Positions 1 to 7,136 of a stretch of 64,000 bases of DNA are shown here, one piece after another. Both the position numbers and the translations under genes were made by a program. The first letter of the stretch is position 1. Every line of letters starts with the position of its first letter. This DNA comes from SpSt-501 sp037481615. GTDB lineage: Bacteria; Desulfobacterota; Desulfobacteria; Desulfobacterales; SpSt-501. The notes under the pieces are model-generated. The model did not search any database, was not told the DNA's origin, and saw only the letters and a program-made list of their open reading frames with translations. The stretch lies in NCBI GenBank assembly GCA_037481615.1, contig JBBFLI010000011.1, one strand, 5' to 3'.

Positions 1-1
1 A

Positions 2-31
2 TTGACTCGCCCGGGACGTCGATGGTAGGGG
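2..31 (+). promoter_or_regulatory. weak sigma-70-like promoter before tryptophanase
   Basis: TTGACT at 2-7 and TAGGGG at 26-31 are 18 bases apart and lie just ahead of the tryptophanase gene. The -10 match is poor, so this is only a candidate. The upstream context is cut off by the window edge. Confidence 0.25.
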
Positions 32-67
32 ATCCCCCGTCCCCCCCCACCCCCCGGACGGAGGCCC

Positions 68-1441
68 ATGAAGACCGTCATCGAGCCTTTCAAGATCAAG
101 ACCGTCGAGCCCCTGCGCTTCACGACCCGCGCCCGCCGCGAGGAGGTCCTCGCCCGGGCCGGCTGGAACCTCTTCTGCGTGCCCGCCGAGGAGGTCCTGA
201 TCGATCTCTTGACCGACTCGGGCACTTCGGCCATGAGCTCGCGGCAGTGGGCCGGGATGCTCGACGGGGACGAGGCCTACGCCGGGGCGCGGAGCTTCTA
301 CCGCTTCGAGAAGACGGTGCGGGAGCTGACCGGCTTCCGGCACGTGATCCCCACCCACCAGGGCCGTGCGGCCGAACGCATTCTGTTCTCGATCCTCGGC
401 GGGCCGGGGAAGATCATCCCCAACAACAGCCACTTCGACACGACGCGGGCGAACATCGAGGTGAGCGGGGCCGAGGCCGTGGACCTTCCGACCGAAGAGG
501 GGCTCGCCCCGGGGCTGGTGCGGGACTTCAAGGGAAACATGAACCTCGCCGGCCTCGAGCGGCTGCTCAAGCGGGAGGGCCGCGAGCGGATCCCCCTCGT
601 CCTCATGACCGTGACCAACAACGCCTGCGCCGGGCAGCCCGTCTCCCTGGGTTGCATCCGCCGGGTCTCGGAACTCTGCCGCTCCTACGGGATCCCCTTC
701 TTCCTGGACGCCTGCCGCTTCGCCGAGAACGCCTGGTTCATCAAGACGCGCGAGCCCGGCTGCCGCGGAAGATCGCCGCGCGAGATCGCGCGCGAGATGT
801 TCTCGCTCGCCGACGGTTGCACGATGAGCGGGAAAAAGGACGGCCTGGTCAACATCGGGGGCTTTCTCGCCCTGAACGACGACGCGCTCGCGCAGCAGGC
901 GCGGAACATCCTCATCGTCACCGAGGGCTTCCCGACCTACGGCGGGCTGGCCGGCCGCGACCTCGAAGCCTTCGCCCAGGGGCTGGAAGAGGTGCTCGAG
1001 GAGGACTACCTGCGCTACCGCATCCGCTCGATCGCCTACGGGGTTGAAAAGCTGGACGCGCTGGGCATCCCCGTCTACAAGCCGGCGGGCGGCCATGCCG
1101 TCTACCTCGACGCCGCCGCCTTTCTCCCCCACATCCCGCCGCAGGAATTCCCCGGGCAGGCCCTCGCCTGTGCGCTCTACCTCGAGGGCGGGATCCGCGC
1201 CTGCGAGATCGGCTCGGTCATGTTCGGGAAAACCGATCCCGAAACCCTCGCCTTCCGGCCCGCGCCCCTCGAGCAGGTGCGCCTGGCGGTGCCGCGCCGC
1301 GTCTACACGCAGAGCCACATGGATTACGTGATCGAGGCGATCGCCGCGGTCTTCGCCCGCCGCCGCGAGCTGCGCGGGCTGCGCATCGTCTCCGAGCCCC
1401 CTCTCTTGCGCCACTTCACGGCCCGCTTCGAGCCGCTCTGA
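68..1441 (+). CDS. tnaA: tryptophanase (tryptophan indole-lyase), PLP-dependent
   Basis: Predicted 457-residue cytoplasmic beta-eliminating lyase that would split L-tryptophan into indole, pyruvate and ammonia. It aligns end to end with the tryptophanase/tyrosine phenol-lyase family, from LIDLLTDSGTSAMS near residue 45 to the C-terminal LRHFTARF. The PLP lysine is in MSGKKDG (Lys257). Much of the backbone looks like tyrosine phenol-lyase (QWAGMLDGDEAYAG, GCTMSGKKD). The positions that set substrate choice look like tryptophanase: Asp124 where the phenol-lyase has Thr, Ile381 in place of its substrate-binding Arg, and His449 in place of Phe448. I therefore favour tryptophanase. The ATG follows GGAGG by three bases. 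It stands alone, with a decayed phosphatase downstream, so the physiological role (indole production or tryptophan catabolism) is open. Confidence 0.85.
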   Translation: MKTVIEPFKIKTVEPLRFTTRARREEVLARAGWNLFCVPAEEVLIDLLTDSGTSAMSSRQWAGMLDGDEAYAGARSFYRFEKTVRELTGFRHVIPTHQGRAAERILFSILGGPGKIIPNNSHFDTTRANIEVSGAEAVDLPTEEGLAPGLVRDFKGNMNLAGLERLLKREGRERIPLVLMTVTNNACAGQPVSLGCIRRVSELCRSYGIPFFLDACRFAENAWFIKTREPGCRGRSPREIAREMFSLADGCTMSGKKDGLVNIGGFLALNDDALAQQARNILIVTEGFPTYGGLAGRDLEAFAQGLEEVLEEDYLRYRIRSIAYGVEKLDALGIPVYKPAGGHAVYLDAAAFLPHIPPQEFPGQALACALYLEGGIRACEIGSVMFGKTDPETLAFRPAPLEQVRLAVPRRVYTQSHMDYVIEAIAAVFARRRELRGLRIVSEPPLLRHFTARFEPL

Positions 1442-1599
1442 TCTCCGGCCGAACGAAAATCGAGAACAAAACCAACCCGCCCCGGATCGAATCCAAACCC
1501 GGCGGCCGCCGGATCTCCTCCGCGAAACCGGACGGTCCCCCGGAAAGGAGGTGAACGGCGAGACGGGGCCCGGCCCGGGCGGGGCATGGTGCGTCGGGT

Positions 1600-2103
1600 T
1601 CGTTCCCCCCGGGTTCCCCGGCGCAAAAGACCCCCTCCCCGCCCAAGCGGCCGACGCGGCCTCGGCCGCCGCTGCCCGGGCGACGGGCAACAAGACCGGC
1701 GCCGGGGACACCGCCTGGCTGCCGGGCGAACCCCGAAGACGGAGCGCCCCCGAGGATCGCCGGGCTGCTGCGGGCCGGGCACGGCTTCGCGATCGGGGCC
1801 GTCAGCACCCTCTCTTTCCGCCCCGCCGCCCAGGTCGGCCCCCACATGAGCCGCAACGATCGCCCGGAGATCGCTGGGAAAATCCTCCGCGCCGTCCGGC
1901 CCGAGACCGTGATCGGCGGCGGGCACTCCGGTACCGCCGACCCGAAAGATCACCGGTTCATCGCCCCGGAAGAATCCAAAGAGCTGCCAAGCGGCCTCGC
2001 GGATTCTCTTTTCGTCGCGCGCACGCCGGACGTGGACGGCAGCCTTTCCGTGCTCGAGGCGGCCCGGGAAGCGGTGCCCTCCTCCCTGCGGCTCGCCCCC
2101 TGA
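1600..2103 (+). pseudogene. decayed alkaline phosphatase remnant
   Basis: Alkaline phosphatase (PhoA superfamily) sequence is recognisable in two frames. The first piece, about 1620-1734, reads ATGNKTGAGDTAWLPGEP. The second, about 1732-2103, continues with LLRAGHGFAIGAVSTLSF, then HMSRNDRPEIAGKIL, VIGGGHSG and VDGSLSVLEAA. Functional homologues carry the same blocks in the same order. One extra base in the CCCC run at 1731-1734 would explain the frame change. The N-terminal metal-binding part and everything after the GGGH block are missing, and the usual TDSA nucleophile site reads ADAAS, so the serine is gone. The CDS was probably inactivated by truncation and frameshift. The GTG at 1551 behind AAAGGAGG may be the relic of a start, but the sequence between 1551 and 1620 is not recognisable. 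This remnant fills most of the gap between tnaA and the TRAP genes. Confidence 0.7.
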
Positions 2104-2120
2104 AAGGGGCGCCGGCGGGA

Positions 2121-4160
2121 TCAGGCGGGCGTGCGGCGCGCCGCCGCCCGCCGCTTCTGCCGCAGGTAGACCCCGGCGAAGCCGGCCAGCCCCGCGAGAT
2201 CGGTGTAGAGACCGGGCTTGACGAGACAGAGGGCGACGGCGATCAGGAGGATGCGTTCGACCCAGGTGTCGTCGTCCACGAGAAAGCCCTGCATGCCGGC
2301 CGCGAGCGCATACATCCCGATCGAGGAGGTGACGAAGATCCAGCAGGCCTCGAGCACCCCGGCGAGGCCCGGGTCGAGGCCGATCAGGAGCATCTGCGGC
2401 GCGGTGATGAACATGTAGGGCAGCAGGAAGGTCCGCATGTCGAGCTTGAAGGCCTCGACCCCGGTCTTGAAGGGGTCCGCCCCGGCGATGCCCGCCGCGG
2501 CATAGGCCGCCAGGCAGACGGGCGGCGTCCCGTCCGCCAGGATCCCGAAGTAGAACACGAAGAGATGGGCGGCGATGAGCGGGGTGTCCGGTTTCATCGC
2601 GATCAGCGCGGGCGCCATGATCGTCGCCATGATGACGTAGTTGGGGGTCGTGGGGACCCCCATGCCGAGGATCAGGCAGGCGATCATCGTCAGCACCATG
2701 GCCAGGTAGACGTTGCCGAAGGAGAGCTCGACCAGGATGTTCGTCATGTTGAGCCCGGCGCCGGTGAGACTCACCATGCCCACCACCATGCCGGCGCAGG
2801 CGCAGGTGACCCCGATCGCCGCCATGGAGCGCGCCGCGTTGTAGAGCGCGTCGATCATCCGCGCCAGGGCCTCGCCGAGCGGCTTCCAGGAACGCGTGCG
2901 CCCGCCGGTCCCCTCCGCCGCGGCCTCCGCGGGCAGCAGGCCGGCCGAGATCAGGAGCGCGCGCACCAGGAAGATCGTCACCGCGCAGCCGATGGTCATC
3001 GCCGCGGCGGTGAGCGGCGTCAGGCGGGCGACGATCAGGGCATAGAGAAGCACCCCGATCGGGACGAGGTAGTGCAGCCCCGAGACGAGCGTGGGGAAGA
3101 AGCGCGGCAGCATCTCGCGGGGCACCCCCCGGAAACCGTACTTCGTCGCCAGCAGGTGCACCGCCCCGAGCAGCGCGAGCTGGTCGATCACGGCCGGCAG
3201 CGCCGCCGCGATGCACACCTCGAGGTAGGGGATGCCCAGGAACTCGGCCATGACGAAGGCCGCCGCCCCCATGACCGGGGGCATGATCTGGCCGTTGCCG
3301 CCGGCCGCGGTGTCGATCCCGCCGGCGATCTCGGGCTTGAAGCCCACCTTCTTCATGAGCGGGATGGTGAGCGTGCCGATCGTCGCGGTGTTGGCGACCC
3401 CCGAGCCGGAGATCGTCCCCATGAAGGCGCTCGCCACGACCGAGACCTTGGCCGGCCCGCCGCGCGTGTGGCCGACGAGCGACATGGCCAGCCGCATGAG
3501 GTACTCGCCCGCGCCCGAGCGCTCGAAAATCGCCCCGAAGAGGACGAAGGCGAAGACGAAGGTCGAGGAGACCCAGAGGGGGATGCCGAAGATCCCCTCG
3601 CTCGTGAGGTAGAGGTGATCCACGATGCGGCGGAAGGAATAGCCGCGGTGGGCGAAAATGCCGGGGAAGTAGGGTCCGAAGAGGCCGTAGAGGACGAAAA
3701 AGCCCGTGATGGCGACGAGCGGCCAGCCCACGGCGCGGCGCGAGGCCTCGAGCACGAGCACGATCGCGAGAACCCCCATCCCGAGGTCGAGCGGCGTGGG
3801 ATCCCCGATCCGGCGCACGAGCTCCTGGTAGAAGAGGCTCACGTAGGCGACCGAGGCGGCGGCGACCAGGGCGAGCAGGAGATCGAGCGGCGAGATGCCC
3901 TTGCGCGCCGTGCGCCGCGAGAAGGGGTAGAAGAGAAAGCACAGGGAGATGGCGAAGCTGAGATGGATCGAGCGCTGCAGCGTCGAGGTGAGCACGCCGA
4001 AAAAGGCGGTATAGAGCTGGAAGGAGGAAAAGCCGAGGGCGGTCACGAAGGCCAGGCGATGCGCCCAGCCGGTCAGCCTGCGCCCCCCGTACTCCTGGGT
4101 CTCGACGATCTCCGCCGCTTTCCGGGCGAGCGCCTCGTCGCGCGAAATCAGGGGTTCCAT
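2121..4160 (-). CDS. TRAP transporter fused permease (DctQ-DctM type)
   Basis: 679-residue integral membrane protein of the fused TRAP permease family used by TAXI systems. It imports a small organic substrate, driven by an ion gradient, once delivered by the periplasmic binding protein. After a cytoplasmic N-terminus (about residues 1-30) there is a run of hydrophobic helices. The small-subunit-like part covers roughly residues 35-170. The large DctM part has a gap-free run of helices with the characteristic GSGVANTATIGTLTIPLMKK and PPVMGAAAFVMAEFLGIPY stretches. It lies 15 bases downstream of the DUF1850 gene and is the last gene of the TAXI operon. The substrate cannot be read from the sequence; in other bacteria such systems take up dicarboxylates, glutamate or other acids. 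Confidence 0.9.
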   Translation of the reverse strand: MEPLISRDEALARKAAEIVETQEYGGRRLTGWAHRLAFVTALGFSSFQLYTAFFGVLTSTLQRSIHLSFAISLCFLFYPFSRRTARKGISPLDLLLALVAAASVAYVSLFYQELVRRIGDPTPLDLGMGVLAIVLVLEASRRAVGWPLVAITGFFVLYGLFGPYFPGIFAHRGYSFRRIVDHLYLTSEGIFGIPLWVSSTFVFAFVLFGAIFERSGAGEYLMRLAMSLVGHTRGGPAKVSVVASAFMGTISGSGVANTATIGTLTIPLMKKVGFKPEIAGGIDTAAGGNGQIMPPVMGAAAFVMAEFLGIPYLEVCIAAALPAVIDQLALLGAVHLLATKYGFRGVPREMLPRFFPTLVSGLHYLVPIGVLLYALIVARLTPLTAAAMTIGCAVTIFLVRALLISAGLLPAEAAAEGTGGRTRSWKPLGEALARMIDALYNAARSMAAIGVTCACAGMVVGMVSLTGAGLNMTNILVELSFGNVYLAMVLTMIACLILGMGVPTTPNYVIMATIMAPALIAMKPDTPLIAAHLFVFYFGILADGTPPVCLAAYAAAGIAGADPFKTGVEAFKLDMRTFLLPYMFITAPQMLLIGLDPGLAGVLEACWIFVTSSIGMYALAAGMQGFLVDDDTWVERILLIAVALCLVKPGLYTDLAGLAGFAGVYLRQKRRAAARRTPA

Positions 4161-4175
4161 GATCCGTGTCCGTCT

Positions 4176-4694
4176 TCAGCGGGTTGAGGGTTCTTCCGCC
4201 GGCCCGAACGCATGCAACGCATCCAGACACAGAAAAAGCCGCCCCCGGCGGCGGACGGCGATCTCGGCGATTTCCCCCTCGGGGAAGAGACGGGGGAGCG
4301 AAAGGGTTCGGTCCCCGATCGAAAGCTCGGCTTCGTTGACCGGCGAGACGTAGAAGCGAAAGCTCGCCATCCGGGCCGCAGCCGCGGACACGAACGCCCC
4401 CTCATCGCCCTCCCGGGTGAGCCCCGTGGCGGGCAGCCCCGGTCCGTGGGAAGCGAAGCGTGTGGCGACCAGACGGAGATCCCCCTCCGCCTCCACGCGG
4501 AAGACGGCCTCGACCGGCATCCGTTCGACGGAGTGGATGTAGCGCAGGCGGAACTCGTCGCCCGTTGCGGTGGGGGTGCGGAAGGCGACCCGCTCCGCCC
4601 GCACCCCGCGGACCTCGAGCATCGGCCGGGGAAAGAGAAGAAAACCCCCTCCGGCGACCGCGGCGGCGATCACACAGGCCCATGCGCAAAGCAT
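4176..4694 (-). CDS. DUF1850 family protein of TAXI-TRAP operon
   Basis: 172 residues. One N-terminal hydrophobic segment (about 2-20) looks like a signal or membrane anchor. The rest is a small beta-rich domain with the family hallmark YIHSVERMPVEAVF near residue 52. DUF1850 proteins are found almost only beside TAXI-type TRAP transporters, and this gene sits between the binding protein and the fused permease. Its function is not established; a role in assembly or in coupling the binding protein to the permease is only inferred from position. It is separated from the solute-binding gene by a GC-rich hairpin and from the permease gene by 15 bases. Confidence 0.8.
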   Translation of the reverse strand: MLCAWACVIAAAVAGGGFLLFPRPMLEVRGVRAERVAFRTPTATGDEFRLRYIHSVERMPVEAVFRVEAEGDLRLVATRFASHGPGLPATGLTREGDEGAFVSAAAARMASFRFYVSPVNEAELSIGDRTLSLPRLFPEGEIAEIAVRRRGRLFLCLDALHAFGPAEEPSTR

Positions 4695-4712
4695 CCCGGC
4701 GCTTCACCCCGC

Positions 4713-4743
4713 CCCCCCCGCCGGTTTCCCGCCGGCGGGGGGG
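4713..4743 (-). repeat. strong intercistronic hairpin in TAXI-TRAP operon
   Basis: A perfect 12-bp inverted repeat (4713-4724 paired with 4732-4743, seven-base loop) lies between the solute-binding gene and the DUF1850 gene. On the transcribed strand no T-tract follows, so it is not a classic terminator. It could stabilise the upstream message or partly attenuate transcription, giving more binding protein than permease. That role is an inference. Confidence 0.6.
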
Positions 4744-4762
4744 TGACCTCCGGCAGGAGCCG

Positions 4763-5734
4763 TTATTTCAAGATCCCTTTTTCTTTGAAGAATTTTTCCG
4801 CGCCGGGATGGAGCGGGATGGACATGCCCGTGAGCGCGGTCTCGAGCGTCAGCTCCCGGCCCTTGGCATGCGCCCGCTCGATGTCCTTCAGGTTTTCGAA
4901 GATGACTTTCGTGATGCGGTAGGCCGTTTCCGCATCCATCTCCGCGCGCGCCGTGAGAATCGCCATCACCGCGACCGTGGGGATGTCCTGCTCGACGCCC
5001 TTGTAGGCCCCCTTGGGGACGACGGCCTGGGTGAAGAAGGGGTATTTTTTCATCAGGGCCTCGCGCGGTGCACCGTCGATCGGCACGATCACGCAGTCGA
5101 CGGTCATCGCCGTGTCCACGAGCCCCGCGGCCCCCACGCCCACGGAATAGAAGGCGGCGTCGATGCGGCCGTCCTTGAGATAATCGGCCGACTCGGTCGC
5201 CGTCAGCCGCTCCACCTTGGCGAAATCGTCGAACTTCATGCCGTAGGCCTCGAGGATCTGCATCGCGTTCTGCTCGGTCCCCGAGCCGAGCGGCCCGACA
5301 CAGACGCGCTTGCCCTTGAGGTCGGGCACCGAGGCGATCTTCGCGTCTCTCCGCGCCTGGATCTGGCAGTGCTCCTGGTAGAGCGAGGTGATGCCGCGGA
5401 TGTTCGTGACCGGCTTGTCGAACATGGGCTTCATCCCCTGCAGGGCGTAATGGGCGATGTCGTTCTGCAGGATGGCCATGTCGGCGTCGCCGGAGGCGAT
5501 CAGCTTGGCGTTCGCCACCGAAGCGCCCGAGGACTCGACGGTGATCTTGATGTCGGGCAGGTTCTTGTGGGCGATGTTGGAGATGGCCCCGGCCAGCGGG
5601 TAGTAGACGCCCACCACCCAGCCGGAGGCGATGGAGACGAACTTCTTGGCGGCATGGGCGAGGTCCGCCCCCTGCCCTCCCAGGGCCAGCAGCGCGGTCA
5701 ACAGGACGACAACGAGCCAGTTTCTCCTCTTCAT
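4763..5734 (-). CDS. TAXI family TRAP solute-binding protein
   Basis: 323-residue periplasmic binding protein. The N-terminus has two arginines, a hydrophobic core and AHAA at about residue 28, so a cleaved signal peptide is likely. The mature protein starts KKFVSIASGWVVGVYYPLAG, the typical TAXI opening in which GVYYP lines the ligand site. Later blocks SSGASVANAKLIASGDADMA and VCVGPLGSGTEQNA are also characteristic. It would capture the substrate for the fused permease encoded downstream. The ATG follows a strong GGAGGAGG site. It is the first gene of a leftward operon, and a sigma-70-like promoter is visible upstream. The ligand is unknown. Confidence 0.92.
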   Translation of the reverse strand: MKRRNWLVVVLLTALLALGGQGADLAHAAKKFVSIASGWVVGVYYPLAGAISNIAHKNLPDIKITVESSGASVANAKLIASGDADMAILQNDIAHYALQGMKPMFDKPVTNIRGITSLYQEHCQIQARRDAKIASVPDLKGKRVCVGPLGSGTEQNAMQILEAYGMKFDDFAKVERLTATESADYLKDGRIDAAFYSVGVGAAGLVDTAMTVDCVIVPIDGAPREALMKKYPFFTQAVVPKGAYKGVEQDIPTVAVMAILTARAEMDAETAYRITKVIFENLKDIERAHAKGRELTLETALTGMSIPLHPGAEKFFKEKGILK

Positions 5735-5845
5735 GGGTCCTCCTCCTTCGGCTGGATGGGGTGTGCGCGGTCGGCAGAGGCCGCTTCCGCAACGCGTCGT
5801 CGGCCCCGCCCTCCGGGTTGGGGAGCGATCATCGGGATGCGCTGC

Positions 5846-5874
5846 AACCTACCGGGACCAGGGCGTATTGTCAA
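5846..5874 (-). promoter_or_regulatory. sigma-70-like promoter of TAXI-TRAP operon
   Basis: On the minus strand, TTGACA (5869-5874) is followed after 17 bases by TAGGTT (5846-5851). The -35 is perfect and the -10 is weak. It points at the solute-binding gene, whose start is 112 bases downstream. The 266-base gap up to the RND gene at 6001 holds nothing else that I recognise. Confidence 0.5.
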
Positions 5875-6000
5875 CGCCGGACCCGCCGCCGGATTGCTTT
5901 CGGCGGGCGGATGCATTACATGAACCCGGGTGTCGGAAAAACGCGCCCGCCTTCGCGCCGGCGGCGCTTTTCCGCCGCGGTTTTCGGGATTCGAGGTCTC

Positions 6001-7101
6001 ATGGCTCCACGGCATCGCCGCTTGCGCTCCGCCCCGGTCGCCGGGGCGCTCCTCTGGGCTTTCTTCCTGGTGCCGGCGTCGGGACCCGCGGCCCTCCCGG
6101 CCCTGGCCCAGGGCCCGCCGTCCGCGACCCCGCCGCTCGTCGTCACCGCGGCGATCACGAGCGGGCGGGTCGTCCCCGAATCCGAATTCATCGGCAGCGT
6201 CTTCTTCAGCGAAGTGTCGCGGACGGCGACCGAGGTGGCCGGGCTCGTCGAGCGCGTCGCCGTGGAGGACGGCGAGCGCGTGAAGGCGGGCCAGGTGATC
6301 GTGGAACTCGGCACCGATCTGCTGCAGAAGCGGCTCGCCTCGGCGCGCGCCGCACGCGCGCAGGTCCTGGCCGAGCTCGAGATCGCGCGGATCGAGTACA
6401 CCCGGCGAAGCCGTCTTTTCGAGAAGGGCTCGATCGCCGAGCAGTCCTACGACGAAAACCGCTTCCGCGTGCTCGCCCTCGAGCGCCGCGCCGAGGCCCT
6501 CGCCGCCGAGCAGGAGCGGCTCGAGCTCGAGATCCAGAAAACGCGCATCCGCGCCCCCTTCGACGGGGTCGTCGTCCGCCGGGGGGTCGAGCGCGGGGAG
6601 TGGGTGGACGTGGGCAAGACCGTGGCCGAGATCGGACGCGACGCCTGGGTCGACGTCCGCCTCGACCTCCCCGAACGGCTGCTCCCCCGGCTGAAGCCGG
6701 AGGCGGCGGTCCGCGTACGCATCGGGGACGAGGAACTCGAGGGCCGCGTGCACGCCGTCATCCCCCGCGCCGACATCGCCACCCGCACCGTGCCGGTCAA
6801 GGTCCGGATCGCCAACCGCCGGGGCTTCATCGAGGGGCTCTCGGCCACCGTGCGGCTGCCCGCCGACCGGCCGCAGGAGGAGGCGCTGCTCGTGCCGCGG
6901 GACGCGCTCCTCACGGTCGGCGGGCGGACGCTGCTCTTCCTGGTGGACGCCGGCCGCGCGCGCGCGGTCCCGGTCACGGTCACGGCCTATCTCGAGGACA
7001 AGGCGGCGGTCGCGGGGCCGGGCCTCGCCCCGGGACAGCCGGTCGTCGTCAAGGGCCAAGAGCGCCTGCGGGACGGCCAGCCCGTCCAGCCGGGCTCCTG
7101 A
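6001..7101 (+). CDS. RND efflux pump periplasmic adaptor (membrane fusion protein)
   Basis: 366 residues of the HlyD/AcrA adaptor family, linking an inner-membrane RND pump to an outer-membrane channel. An N-terminal signal segment (about 10-38, ending ALAQ) is followed by a biotinyl-lipoyl half-motif (VEDGERVKAGQVIVELGTD), a short alpha-helical hairpin (about 100-165), the second lipoyl half (IRAPFDGVVVRRGVERGEW) and beta-barrel domains. I chose the ATG at 6001 because a GAGG lies just upstream and a signal peptide begins there; the frame stays open upstream to 5761 without family similarity. It is followed after 35 bases by the RND permease gene, so the two form an operon. No outer-membrane channel gene is nearby. 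Confidence 0.88.
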   Translation: MAPRHRRLRSAPVAGALLWAFFLVPASGPAALPALAQGPPSATPPLVVTAAITSGRVVPESEFIGSVFFSEVSRTATEVAGLVERVAVEDGERVKAGQVIVELGTDLLQKRLASARAARAQVLAELEIARIEYTRRSRLFEKGSIAEQSYDENRFRVLALERRAEALAAEQERLELEIQKTRIRAPFDGVVVRRGVERGEWVDVGKTVAEIGRDAWVDVRLDLPERLLPRLKPEAAVRVRIGDEELEGRVHAVIPRADIATRTVPVKVRIANRRGFIEGLSATVRLPADRPQEEALLVPRDALLTVGGRTLLFLVDAGRARAVPVTVTAYLEDKAAVAGPGLAPGQPVVVKGQERLRDGQPVQPGS

Positions 7102-7136
7102 TCCCCGGGGGCCGGGGCCTCCCATCGAACGGACCC

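Noticed and set aside
1324..4230. A 968-codon open frame antisense and out of frame with the TRAP genes
   Set aside because: It is rich in Arg, Pro, Gly and His with no domain, whereas the TRAP permease in the other frame of the same strand is a clear family member. Long empty frames are expected at this GC content.
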